This document shows, piece by piece, positions 46,744-55,443 of a DNA stretch of 64,000 bases. The notes below the pieces were generated by a model, which saw only the letters and a program-made list of their open reading frames with translations, made no database searches and was not told the DNA's origin. The position numbers were made by a program, and so were the translations under genes. Source of the stretch: Magnetovibrio sp. (lineage in GTDB: Bacteria; Pseudomonadota; Alphaproteobacteria; Rhodospirillales; Casp-alpha2); NCBI GenBank assembly GCA_002690705.1, contig NZFO01000007.1, positions 39,555 through 103,554 on the forward strand, in the 5' to 3' direction. Each line of letters starts with the position of its first letter. Position 1 is the stretch's first letter.

Positions 46744-47871
46744 ATGCGAATCCTTAACGTCTTTGGCACCCGGCCTGAAGCAATTAAAATGGCACCAGTC
46801 ATCCATGCTTTAATTAGCACGTCAGACTTGGAGTGCACTGTTTGCAATACTGCTCAGCACCGTGAGATGCTCGATCAAGTGCTCCAGATCTTTGATGTTT
46901 CTGTTGACTACGATCTCGATATTATGCGCTCGGGCCAAGATCTCGCTCACGTGACAGAGAGCGTCCTAAAAGGTGTAATGGCCGTGATTGCTGCAAACAA
47001 GCCTGACCGCATTTTAGTTCATGGCGATACCACTACTGCTTTCGCCGCGGCTTTGGCTGGTTTTTATCAAAAAATACCAGTCGGTCATGTTGAGTCTGGT
47101 TTGCGAACTGGTAGGCGATTTGCCCCATTCCCTGAAGAAATCAATCGAAAATTGACTGACACGCTGTGTGATTTGCATTTCGCACCTACTCAGTTAGCTG
47201 CAAATAATCTAGCGTGTGAGGGCGTCTCTGGGGAAGGTGTTTTCATCACCGGTAATACTGTTGTGGATGCGTTACTGTACATCATGGATAAAATCGAGAG
47301 AGAACAATCTCTTCGCGACTCTATGGCTGCGAAATTTGGTTTCCTTACAGGAAAACGTAAAATTATTCTGGTCACCGGACATCGACGCGAAAATTTCGGC
47401 GTTGGCTTTGAAAATATTTGCCACGCGTTAGCTGAGTTAGGCACTCGGGACGATGTAGATATCGTATACCCAGTTCATCTAAACCCAAACGTGCAGGCCC
47501 CCATAAATCGATTGCTCGAGCAGGCACCCAATGTTCACTTGCTGCCGCCGCTTGATTATTTACCATTCGTGTATTTAATGAGCCGTGCCCATTTCATAAT
47601 CACTGATTCTGGCGGTATCCAAGAGGAAGCTCCATCACTGGGGAAGCCCGTCCTAGTAATGCGCGATGTAACGGAGAGGCCAGAGGCAGTAGAAGCCGGA
47701 ACGATTAAACTGGTTGGCACAGATCGTAATTCAATCCTATCAAATGCATACGCCTTACTGGATAACGACACGCTGTACGCCACTATGAGCCTCGCTCATA
47801 ATCCGTATGGTGACGGTCGGGCTGCCAATCGTATTATCGAGGGGATCAGAGACTATCATGGCTTACGCTGA
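46744..47871 (+). CDS. wecB: UDP-N-acetylglucosamine 2-epimerase (non-hydrolysing)
   Basis: WecB converts UDP-GlcNAc to UDP-ManNAc for surface polysaccharides. The N-terminal NVFGTRPEAIKMAPV, VHGDTTTAFA, TGHRRENFG and the UDP-binding ITDSGGIQEEAPSLGKPV are diagnostic. Length (375) is normal. GAGAGG five bases before the ATG supports the start. It overlaps wecC by 14 bases, so both are probably translated in tandem to deliver UDP-ManNAcA. Confidence 0.95.
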   Translation: MRILNVFGTRPEAIKMAPVIHALISTSDLECTVCNTAQHREMLDQVLQIFDVSVDYDLDIMRSGQDLAHVTESVLKGVMAVIAANKPDRILVHGDTTTAFAAALAGFYQKIPVGHVESGLRTGRRFAPFPEEINRKLTDTLCDLHFAPTQLAANNLACEGVSGEGVFITGNTVVDALLYIMDKIEREQSLRDSMAAKFGFLTGKRKIILVTGHRRENFGVGFENICHALAELGTRDDVDIVYPVHLNPNVQAPINRLLEQAPNVHLLPPLDYLPFVYLMSRAHFIITDSGGIQEEAPSLGKPVLVMRDVTERPEAVEAGTIKLVGTDRNSILSNAYALLDNDTLYATMSLAHNPYGDGRAANRIIEGIRDYHGLR

Positions 47872-49129
47872 GAAATTTGAAACATTGTGCGTCATCGGAC
47901 TTGGCTATGTTGGGCTCCCGACCGCCGCGGTTTTTGCAAGCCGTGGCCTTGAAGTCGTAGGTGTTGACACCAATCAAAATACCGTTGCCACCATCAATTC
48001 CGGCGCAATTCATATCGTGGAACCCGACCTTGACATCTTGGTTAACGGAGCAGTCGCGACGAAAAAACTGCGGGCTGCAGCCAGAGCAGAAGCAGCTGAT
48101 GCGTTTATTATTGCTGTACCAACACCCTTTACAGACAATCACAAACCAGACCTGAGTTATTTGCAAGCGGCCGCTGACGATCTGGCGGATGTGCTGAAGG
48201 CAGGGGATTTAGTTATTATCGAGTCAACCTCACCTGTTGGAGCGACAGAGAAAATATCTACCCACCTCGCCGCAAAACGACCCGATCTCTCGTTCCCCCA
48301 CAATTCATGCATGGAGGCAAACATTTCGATAGCACATAGCCCAGAACGCGTCCTACCGGGTCGTGTCTTAATTGAATTGATACGGAACGACCGGGTCGTC
48401 GGTGGCATCACGCCAAACTGTGCTAAACGCGCTGCTGAGCTTTACGCCATTGCAGTCGAGGGGCGGTGCTTACAGACATCTGCTCGCACTGCCGAACTTG
48501 TAAAATTAGCGGAGAACGCCCACCGAGACGTGTCAGTTGCTTTTGCGAACGAATTGGCGAATGTTGCGGATAAACTTGATATCGACCCATGGGAAGCAAT
48601 TCGCCTCGCCAATCACCACCCGCGCGTAAATATATTAAATCCAGGACCCGGGGTCGGTGGTCATTGCATTGCTGTGGATCCGTGGTTTATTGTGGATTCA
48701 GCACCAGAGGATACGCCCCTTATCCAAGCGGCACGACTGGTTAATAATGGACGTCCTGCGCGCATAGCCAATGCCGTGACCGCAGCAGCGGCTGCCACAG
48801 GACTAACAGCACCTATGATTGGCTGTTTAGGCTTAACCTATAAGGCAGATATCGACGACATTAGGGAGAGCCCTGCTATAGCTGTAGTAAAAATTTTAGC
48901 TATGAGTTTCAAGATCCGCATAGCCGAGCCTTACTTAAATATTTTACCCGACGAGTTGGCAGATCTGCCCAATGTTGAGTTGAGCGATATTCAATCAACT
49001 ATTATCGCATCGGACATCGTAGTATTATTAACTGATCACAAGCAATTTAAGACTCTTGACCCCACGGCATTTGAAAACAAAAAGCTTATTAACACGCGCG
49101 GGAACCTGAAAAAGCCTAGGAATAGATGA
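47858..49129 (+). CDS. wecC: UDP-N-acetyl-D-mannosamine dehydrogenase
   Basis: WecC oxidises UDP-ManNAc to UDP-ManNAcA with NAD. The Rossmann motif VIGLGYVGLPTA is at residue 12 onward; the catalytic cysteine is in GPGVGGHCIAVDPWF; the C-terminal UDP-binding domain has GLTYKADIDDIRESPA. A GTG-started frame begins at 47807 but the ATG at 47858 matches the family start, giving 423 residues. No glycosyltransferase or flippase for the product lies next to it, so the polysaccharide genes must be elsewhere. Confidence 0.93.
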   Translation: MAYAEKFETLCVIGLGYVGLPTAAVFASRGLEVVGVDTNQNTVATINSGAIHIVEPDLDILVNGAVATKKLRAAARAEAADAFIIAVPTPFTDNHKPDLSYLQAAADDLADVLKAGDLVIIESTSPVGATEKISTHLAAKRPDLSFPHNSCMEANISIAHSPERVLPGRVLIELIRNDRVVGGITPNCAKRAAELYAIAVEGRCLQTSARTAELVKLAENAHRDVSVAFANELANVADKLDIDPWEAIRLANHHPRVNILNPGPGVGGHCIAVDPWFIVDSAPEDTPLIQAARLVNNGRPARIANAVTAAAAATGLTAPMIGCLGLTYKADIDDIRESPAIAVVKILAMSFKIRIAEPYLNILPDELADLPNVELSDIQSTIIASDIVVLLTDHKQFKTLDPTAFENKKLINTRGNLKKPRNR

Positions 49130-49149
49130 GAAAGAAAAAAGATAAACTC

Positions 49150-50148
49150 ATGCGTGCCGTTGTGTGTAATGCCTTCGGCCCTTTTGAAAACATGTCGGTC
49201 GAAAACATTTCAGTTCCCGCACCTAGGGCAGGTCAATTAGCTATTAATGTCAAGGCAGCTGGGGTTAGCTTTGCTCAAAGTCTCCTCGTTACTGAAAAAT
49301 ACCAACGGAAACCACCGTTGCCGTTTGTCCCCGGGGCAGAAGTTGCCGGTACAGTTGCCGCCATCGGGGATGGAGTTGATGGATATGACTTAGGAACGCC
49401 AGTATACGCGGCAATTGATTGGGGTGGCTTTGCGGAACTTGCGATCGCCAAGGCCATGCACTGTTTCAGTATCCCAAAAAATCTGAGCTTTGAACAAGCT
49501 ACATTATTTCCAATTTCTTATCCAACCTCATACGCTGCTCTGATTTGGAAAGCGAAGATCCAAGAGAGTGAGACAGTTCTTGTACACGGTGGAGCTGGCG
49601 CGGTAGGCTCAGCAGCGATTGGAATAGCAAAAGTAAGAGGAGCTAAAGTTATTGCGACAGCAGGCTCTTCTGAAAAATGCAAGATTGCCGCAAACCATGG
49701 TGCGGACCTAACCATTAACTATACGACAGAGAATTTCCGGGACATAGTTAAAGATTGGACAGGCGGGAAAGGTGTTGACGTTGTAATAGATCCAGTCGGC
49801 GGCGATGTGGGTATTAACTCGCTTCGCGCAATGGGCCGCGAGAGCCGATTAATAACTTTAGGGTTTGCGTCAGGCGTCATTCCAAAGCCACCTATAAATC
49901 TTTTATTGGTAAAAAACATGTCTATCATTGGGCTAAATTATGGGACGTACCTCGGATGGAGTCCGGGCGATGATGGAAGTAGATACGAGGATAATTTAAG
50001 CGTATTGCACACGGATCTCTGCACTATGATGGCAAACGGTATGTTGGCGCCTAAAGTCTCACATCGGTTTCCTTTGGCAGAATTCAATACCGCCATGGAT
50101 ACTGTGCTAAGACGCCAATCAACAGGAAAAGTTGTCCTTAATATGTGA
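49150..50148 (+). CDS. Zinc-free MDR-family NADPH:quinone oxidoreductase
   Basis: This is a medium-chain dehydrogenase/reductase of the quinone reductase type, which uses NADPH and no zinc. The NADPH site VHGGAGAVGSAAIGIAK is near residue 145, and PFVPGAEVAGTV in the N-terminal GroES-like fold is typical. Homology begins at the ATG at 49150 (MRAVVCNAF). An earlier ATG at 49126 overlaps the wecC stop as ATGA and would prepend eight mostly lysine residues; coupled translation from it cannot be excluded. Length is 332 from 49150. Substrate unknown. Confidence 0.88.
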   Translation: MRAVVCNAFGPFENMSVENISVPAPRAGQLAINVKAAGVSFAQSLLVTEKYQRKPPLPFVPGAEVAGTVAAIGDGVDGYDLGTPVYAAIDWGGFAELAIAKAMHCFSIPKNLSFEQATLFPISYPTSYAALIWKAKIQESETVLVHGGAGAVGSAAIGIAKVRGAKVIATAGSSEKCKIAANHGADLTINYTTENFRDIVKDWTGGKGVDVVIDPVGGDVGINSLRAMGRESRLITLGFASGVIPKPPINLLLVKNMSIIGLNYGTYLGWSPGDDGSRYEDNLSVLHTDLCTMMANGMLAPKVSHRFPLAEFNTAMDTVLRRQSTGKVVLNM

Positions 50149-50206
50149 ACTCCAACAAAACTCTTCCGCCGTCCCAGAGTTATTGCTTTATGTACCGAGG
50201 CCTTTT

Positions 50207-50860
50207 TTAATTAACTCCAAGCTCAGTTGCCACTCGGTCAAACCACAGTGCTACTGGGTCATTTTCTGCCAACATCTGAAAATCGCTCACTTGACTCGCC
50301 CATTTCAAAGCGCTGAACACGATATAATCCATATAGGCTGGAGCATTACCAGAAGCGAAAGGTTGATTGGCTATCTGTTTACGGAGTGGCTCGATGCCAA
50401 TTCGAAACTGTTCTCTTGTTGTTTCGCGTCCAGCCTGCACTTCCTCCAATCGGACACCAAACATGGCTTCACGTTTTGCGCGAAAGTAAGTCTGATCCTC
50501 CACACTCAACACATTATGAATGTCCATAATGATCGATTTAGCAATAAGAGGATGTAAAGTGTTAAGCCACTTCTGTTGAGCTCTTGCTTGCTCCCGACCG
50601 GTAGGAAATAAAGTTGGAGGCTCAAACGTGTCATCAAGATATTCCGCAATGGCCCAGCTATCGCTGACTACAGTGCCGTCAGAGTCAATAACTGGCATCA
50701 GATACTGGCCAGAAAATTCGAGTTTATGTTTTTCTGTAAACCGCACCGGCACGGTCTCAAACATAATGCCTTTGTGCAAGAGCGCCATGCGAATACGCCA
50801 ACAGAATGGGCTGAACCGGATATCGTTTTTTCCACATAAGTCATATAATTTGACAGTCAT
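50207..50860 (-). CDS. Glutathione S-transferase, beta-etherase-like
   Basis: The N-terminal thioredoxin-like domain (residues 1-80) has LYDLCGKNDIRFSPFCWR, similar to LigE/LigF-type beta-etherase GSTs, with MPVIDSDGTVVSDSWAIAEYLD binding glutathione. The C-terminal helical domain runs to residue 217. GGGGGA just before the ATG at 50860 fixes the start; the frame extends upstream to 50905. Substrate is unknown, and a lignin-ether role is only one option. It converges on the quinone reductase gene. Confidence 0.85.
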   Translation of the reverse strand: MTVKLYDLCGKNDIRFSPFCWRIRMALLHKGIMFETVPVRFTEKHKLEFSGQYLMPVIDSDGTVVSDSWAIAEYLDDTFEPPTLFPTGREQARAQQKWLNTLHPLIAKSIIMDIHNVLSVEDQTYFRAKREAMFGVRLEEVQAGRETTREQFRIGIEPLRKQIANQPFASGNAPAYMDYIVFSALKWASQVSDFQMLAENDPVALWFDRVATELGVN

Positions 50861-51691
50861 AATTCCCCCTTTTTTAGACCAATAATGGACACGCAATCCT
50901 GCCAAAAAGACTAGGATTTACCGCAAAAAGGTCTTTGAGGTGGCTCAAAGATTAGATGTATCCCTTTAACCTGCGGTGCGAAGTGTTACTTTGAGACCCC
51001 AATGGTAAAATACTTAATGTTGCTAAAAATATAATATTTGCTGATCGCGACGCATCATATAGGCAGATAATCAATCCAAGTTTTCCGCTTCTTAACTCGC
51101 ATGTTAAAGTTAAGCCCCTGTCCGCCATCCATTTGGTCGTTTTGCATAGAGGACTAAACCATCTTGTTTGATTGTTTCCCGTGAACTTTGCTCAAGATAC
51201 AAGTTGATTATCACCGAATCTGTCTCAAAAAATGAGCAGTTGTCCGTCTCTACTTCAGTGAGAGTATTCTTAAGCATTTGTATTATCGTACTGTAACAAT
51301 CGAGAAACAATCTTATTTCATGTCTTATATCCACACGACGGGATTGTCCAAATCCTTTGCCAAATTTCGCCAAAAGTGATTTCTGCACATTACATTCTAA
51401 AAATCATAGCGTCCTTTTTGATTACATAGAAAAATGAAGATGTCGATTTAATCACAGCTGAGGATGGTCGGATCACGGCGGTTATAAGAGTATGGGGGAA
51501 TTACATGCCAGATAAAAATTCAGAGTGTAAGAACTTTTTCCGCACCGCAGATACAGCACATCGGGATGTAGAAGTGTTGTGAGCCAAGTTGAGACTATTC
51601 CGCCGAAGTTCTCTCAAGCAAAATTGATAAAAATTTTTCAAGATTATTACGGTAGCTCTAAAATTAGTAATAAGTATTTTGGAGAATAAAT
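50861..51691. other. Long gene-poor stretch upstream of the transporter
   Basis: These 831 bases contain no gene I can support strongly. Three weak candidates exist: a 92-codon minus frame at 51388-51110; a plus-strand frame ending at 51582 that reads like a cupin N-terminus (AEDGRITAVIRVW, then FFRTADTAHRDV) but has only a 25-codon ATG start at 51505; and a 36-codon GTG frame (51579-51689) ending just before the transporter start. The composition is AT-rich. It may be a graveyard of decayed genes. Confidence 0.4.
51110..51388 (-). CDS. Doubtful small hypothetical protein, 92 residues
   Basis: A GTG-started frame of 92 codons with mixed alpha-helical composition (residues 25-60: RLFLDCYSTIIQMLKNTL, then charged). 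No family is recognised and no ribosome binding site lies at normal distance. It is listed because the surrounding 800 bases have nothing better. It could easily be chance. Confidence 0.25.
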   Translation of the reverse strand: MQKSLLAKFGKGFGQSRRVDIRHEIRLFLDCYSTIIQMLKNTLTEVETDNCSFFETDSVIINLYLEQSSRETIKQDGLVLYAKRPNGWRTGA

Positions 51692-52594
51692 ATTCCAAAC
51701 AATAGTTGTCAGAAAAGAAGTGTTGTTGCGCTATTTATCGGAGCGACAGCGACGGCTCTTAGTCCTATTTTCGTCAGGCTGAGTGATCTTGAGCCAAGCG
51801 CATCAGCCTTTCACCGTATGTTTTGGGCACTGCCGGTGCTTTGGTTAATAATTGCCGTCAAAGGGCGAACACGCTACCAAGCACGTCCTCATTCGTCTCA
51901 CGGGTCGAAACCACGCAGACAGGGTTATGCCTCACTAATTCTGTGCGGTCTATTTTTTACCGGCGACTTAATTACCCTGCATTGGTCATTCGAATTGACC
52001 AGCGTTGCTAACGCTATTCTGTTTTTAAACGCACAACCAATTCATGTAGTGTTAGGAGCGTGGCTTTTATTTGGCGAACGCCCAACAAAAAAAATTCTTA
52101 GTTCGGTGATTGTCGCTTTATCGGGCATCCTATTAATGGTCGGTGAGAGTGCAAGACTAGATGTTACTTACATGGTGGGCGATCTTTTGGGCATCGTCGC
52201 CGGACTTTGTTATGCCGGATATATTTTAACGGCTAGCCGATTAAGGGACGATTGGTCCAGCGCTGACATCAACATTTGGACTGTTTCTATAGCGTGTCCA
52301 TGTCTTCTTGCCACAGCGATCGCTAGCGATCAGGCTTTACAGCCCGAAATCTGGAAAGGTTGGATTCTCATGGTTTCTCTCGGCGTTATCTCACAGGCCG
52401 TGGGACAAAGCTTAATTATCTGGGGGCTGGCTACAGTTGGGGTGGCTTTTTCATCAGTCAGTCTTTTATTAGCGCCCATTGCTTCCGCGGTATTTGCTTG
52501 GTTATTTTTATCAGAGGCTCTCACGGCACAACAACTCATAGGCATGGCAGTTGTGCTAGTAGGCATTTACTTTGCTGATCGCAGTCAGATTTAA
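51692..52594 (+). CDS. EamA/DMT-superfamily transporter with probable ATT start
   Basis: This is a drug/metabolite-type transporter with ten predicted membrane helices in two EamA repeats; substrate unknown. The first ATG in frame (51818) would delete the first helix. The frame upstream is open and reads SVVALFIGATATALSPIFVRL and then SDLEPSASAFHR, exactly the expected first helix and loop, but contains no ATG, GTG or TTG. An ATT at 51692 lies seven bases after GGAG (51681-51684), so it is the likely start and gives 300 residues. The gene is either ATT-initiated or its start codon has been lost. Confidence 0.8.
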   Translation: MPNNSCQKRSVVALFIGATATALSPIFVRLSDLEPSASAFHRMFWALPVLWLIIAVKGRTRYQARPHSSHGSKPRRQGYASLILCGLFFTGDLITLHWSFELTSVANAILFLNAQPIHVVLGAWLLFGERPTKKILSSVIVALSGILLMVGESARLDVTYMVGDLLGIVAGLCYAGYILTASRLRDDWSSADINIWTVSIACPCLLATAIASDQALQPEIWKGWILMVSLGVISQAVGQSLIIWGLATVGVAFSSVSLLLAPIASAVFAWLFLSEALTAQQLIGMAVVLVGIYFADRSQI

Positions 52595-52937
52595 ATTTCC
52601 GAAGAGCTGATATTTATCACTCGCGTGTGCTTCTGCTGGCACTGTAAAATTTAATGTCGTATGGATACTGACATGAGTTTTACTGGTTCTGGCATAGGTT
52701 TAGAATACGATTTGAGAAAGGCCTGCCACTGATAGCCTAAACGGAGGTTATCAATCACCATTTAAAAGATCAAATCCCTGATAATGGTCATACTCTGTGC
52801 GCCCTATGTGCGCCACTTAAAACCTCCAGCGGGTTTGTCGACGGCACCTGACTTATTGCTCAAGTTTAAATTAGCGAAGAGTTTCCAATGTCTGTATTAA
52901 CAGTTGTGTTAAAGAAATTCGGATTAAATCACCTAAA
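52595..52937. other. Intergenic region without supported features
   Basis: These 343 bases separate the convergent transporter and HAD genes. An open frame on the plus strand from 52888 runs antisense into the HAD gene and has no support. I see no clear hairpin with a T-run. Confidence 0.45.
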
Positions 52938-53657
52938 TCATTTCATGCGGAGTTTGCTGACCAGAGTTGGAAAATCATCTACCACAAGATCGTGGATCGG
53001 ATTGGGCTCTGGATCTGGAGGCCCCTCAGAACCCCATTCATCAGGACGACGCACAAATGCTGTATTAAAACCAACTGCCTTAGCAGCATCCAAATCGAAA
53101 TTGTGACAGGCGATCATCAATATTTCACTCGGGTCGAGTTGAAGTAATTTTGCCGCACTTGCATACGCTTCCGGAAGCACTTTATATTTGTTGATCGCTT
53201 CACACGAGATCACGGCATCCCAGGTCAAACCGTTGGCGCGGGCAGTATCTATAATAATCCGGACACTCAATATTGTGAAAGACGCGCAAATAAACTGGGA
53301 CCGCAGCTTTGGCAGCGTATCCGGAAAATCAGACCAGCACTTAAAATTATGAGCGCGTTCCCACCAGATAGCTCGGCGCTCCTCCGTCGTTGCAGCAGCT
53401 AAACCGTTCTCATCGAGCACACTATTGACCGCATTGCGATGAGAGTGATCAAAGTTGTAAGAGGGCGGTTCGTACTCACCGAGATTTAACATTGCGCCCA
53501 AGGCACGCCTTCGGGTCTCATTTGCGAGGGCGCCCCAATCATTCTCTACGCCATATTTCGCACCAAGTTCTGCATACGCGACCCTGAATCCCGTGTGCCA
53601 GTCTAGCACAGTGCCCCCCGTATCAAACGTTAGTGCCTTAATATTTGCAAGTTCCAT
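52938..53657 (-). CDS. HAD-superfamily protein, haloacid dehalogenase type II-like
   Basis: The N-terminus ALTFDTGGTVLDW contains the nucleophile aspartate of the HAD fold in a type II dehalogenase-like setting. The cap follows, then a third-motif lysine in NKYKVLPEAYASA and the acidic motif IACHNFDLDAAKAVGF. At the second motif, where L-2-haloacid dehalogenases have Ser-Asn, this protein reads CASFTIL, so the Asn is replaced and dehalogenase activity is not assured. The ATG at 53657 is preferred over 53681. Length is 239. Confidence 0.82.
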   Translation of the reverse strand: MELANIKALTFDTGGTVLDWHTGFRVAYAELGAKYGVENDWGALANETRRRALGAMLNLGEYEPPSYNFDHSHRNAVNSVLDENGLAAATTEERRAIWWERAHNFKCWSDFPDTLPKLRSQFICASFTILSVRIIIDTARANGLTWDAVISCEAINKYKVLPEAYASAAKLLQLDPSEILMIACHNFDLDAAKAVGFNTAFVRRPDEWGSEGPPDPEPNPIHDLVVDDFPTLVSKLRMK

Positions 53658-54086
53658 ATCTCTTGTTTCTCCAATGGTCACGTCGTTCTAATTAGTGATC
53701 ATTTTAGAACGCGACTAGCCATGCACCAAGTCAAACATATAAATTGATGCTAGTTTTTTTTGGGGAAAATAAGGGCGCAACGAGATACACAGAGGCAAAT
53801 ATTTTTAACGCCTCAGGCAACCAACACCTGTAATTAACGTATTGTATAATTACATTTGGTTTGTTTATCATTTAATTTTTATAAAAAATCGCGCTCCGTG
53901 TATGGACAGCTAGTCCCTCAATGGGATATGTCAGTATACACGAGATTTTAAATCGTAAGGTTTGGTTCGCGATCGGATGGGTTACGTTGGTGGTAGAATC
54001 TGTAATGTGTAGGTTTCTGTCACGATTCCTCGGCGCTCCAGGTAGAAATTCCTAGTTACTATAATTTTCATCGGATGGTCTAATTA
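53658..54086. promoter_or_regulatory. Upstream region of the apr operon
   Basis: This 429-base gap lies between two divergently transcribed units and must hold the apr promoter. A TATAAT at 53845-53850 is a possible -10 box, but no good -35 is at the right distance. No protein-coding signal is visible. Confidence 0.4.
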
Positions 54087-54926
54087 ATGTTCTCAATCAA
54101 TCCATTTGCCGAGTTATCGGTCCATATTCCCGCAGCAGTGATGCAGGCATATCTCTTCCTCATGATTCTTGCTGTAGTCGGAGGCACACTTTTTGACGTA
54201 ATTCACAAGGGGAGTGCAAAGTACTTTTTTTCGAATTTTCGAAAATCCAAAGAGCAAGGAAGTCCTTTAGGCGTTGGGACCAAGGCTGGAGTCGTTGCGA
54301 AAACGATAGCCTCTGACGTGCTCACATCATCTGAGCTATGCGGATGGAAACGTCGAACAGCTCACCTTCTTGGGATGTACGGCTTTGTTTTGAATGTGGG
54401 TGCCACGTTGATGATGGTAATGTTTTACACAACACCGGAAGGCTCAACGCCCGCTATTTGGCCGCAGCTTTGGACTATTGGCGCAATAATGGTTTGCACC
54501 GGAACGTCTTGGTTTTGGTTTTTCATTCGTGTTGATGTGTCCGCCGAAGGAAGTTCTCCATTTCGCATCGTTCGAGCAGATTTGTTCATTTTGTCGGTAT
54601 TCGCAACCAACGCATTTGCCTTACTTTGGGCTTACGTTCAATCAATAGATAGCGCATGGGCTTTTGTGTTTTTAATTTGCTATTTAATAGCGACAACTGT
54701 TCTATTTGGCGGTGTGCCTTGGTCAAAATTCTCACATATGTTTTTCAAACCAGCGGCAGCGATGGAGAAGGGTTTCTCAGTCGCTAATGGATCGCGTAAT
54801 AATCTGCCAGAGCCTGCTGACAGGTCTGACCCCGAAACCCGGGATCGTCACTCTATGCTCTTACTAAAAGATGCCCCCCTCAACATGGGCCTTGGAATTA
54901 AGAGAGAATCTCCAAATCACTACTGA
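54087..54926 (+). CDS. aprM: AprM, membrane anchor of dissimilatory APS reductase
   Basis: AprM is a polytopic membrane protein encoded with aprBA in sulfur-oxidising bacteria and SAR11, thought to pass electrons from the soluble APS reductase to the quinone pool. Around five hydrophobic helices are visible (for example AYLFLMILAVVGGTLF and MYGFVLNVGATLMMVMFY). The histidines and aromatic residues in the helices could bind heme, but this is not shown. The last 50 residues are polar and cytoplasmic. Length is 279. It is the first gene of aprM-aprB-aprA, which identifies it more firmly than sequence alone. Confidence 0.85.
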   Translation: MFSINPFAELSVHIPAAVMQAYLFLMILAVVGGTLFDVIHKGSAKYFFSNFRKSKEQGSPLGVGTKAGVVAKTIASDVLTSSELCGWKRRTAHLLGMYGFVLNVGATLMMVMFYTTPEGSTPAIWPQLWTIGAIMVCTGTSWFWFFIRVDVSAEGSSPFRIVRADLFILSVFATNAFALLWAYVQSIDSAWAFVFLICYLIATTVLFGGVPWSKFSHMFFKPAAAMEKGFSVANGSRNNLPEPADRSDPETRDRHSMLLLKDAPLNMGLGIKRESPNHY

Positions 54927-54963
54927 AAAAACGTAAAGCTAGTCTTCAAAGGAAATAAGTTAG

Positions 54964-55443
54964 ATGCCAACATTTGTATACATGACACGATGCGACGGCT
55001 GTGGGCACTGTGTAGACATCTGCCCATCAGATATTATGCATATTGATACAACATATCGGCGCGCCTACAACATTGAACCTGATATGTGCTGGCAATGTTT
55101 TTCTTGCGTAAAAGCATGCCCACAAAACGCCATTGACGTCCGTGGCTACGCAGATTTTGCACCACTAGGGCACAGTGTACGAGTAAACCGAGAGGAAGAA
55201 AAAGGTACAATATCCTGGCGCATAAAATACCGGGATGGATCCGAGAAAAGTTTTGTCTCGCCTATTACCACCAAACCTTGGGGGTCAGGCATCCCGCAAT
55301 TGGCTGACGTCGCGCAGCCAAGCAAAGAAATGCGAGAGAGCCAGCTCTTATACAATGAACCCAAATACATTCGTTTTGATGAGGGAGGGTTACATACCCT
55401 AGAGTCAAATGGATTGAAGATGGAAGAGGGAGTGTATTACTGA
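54964..55443 (+). CDS. aprB: Adenylylsulfate reductase beta subunit (AprB)
   Basis: AprB is the iron-sulfur subunit that moves electrons between the FAD of AprA and the membrane. Two [4Fe-4S] motifs are present: CDGCGHCVDICP near residue 10 and CWQCFSCVKACP near residue 43. The C-terminal tail, rich in aromatic and charged residues, wraps AprA in known structures. AAGGAAA precedes the ATG. The stop overlaps the aprA start as TGATG. Length (159) is typical. Confidence 0.96.
   Translation: MPTFVYMTRCDGCGHCVDICPSDIMHIDTTYRRAYNIEPDMCWQCFSCVKACPQNAIDVRGYADFAPLGHSVRVNREEEKGTISWRIKYRDGSEKSFVSPITTKPWGSGIPQLADVAQPSKEMRESQLLYNEPKYIRFDEGGLHTLESNGLKMEEGVYY

Noticed and set aside
52888-53106. 72-codon plus-strand frame
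   Set aside because: Antisense to the 3' end of the HAD gene, without start signals.
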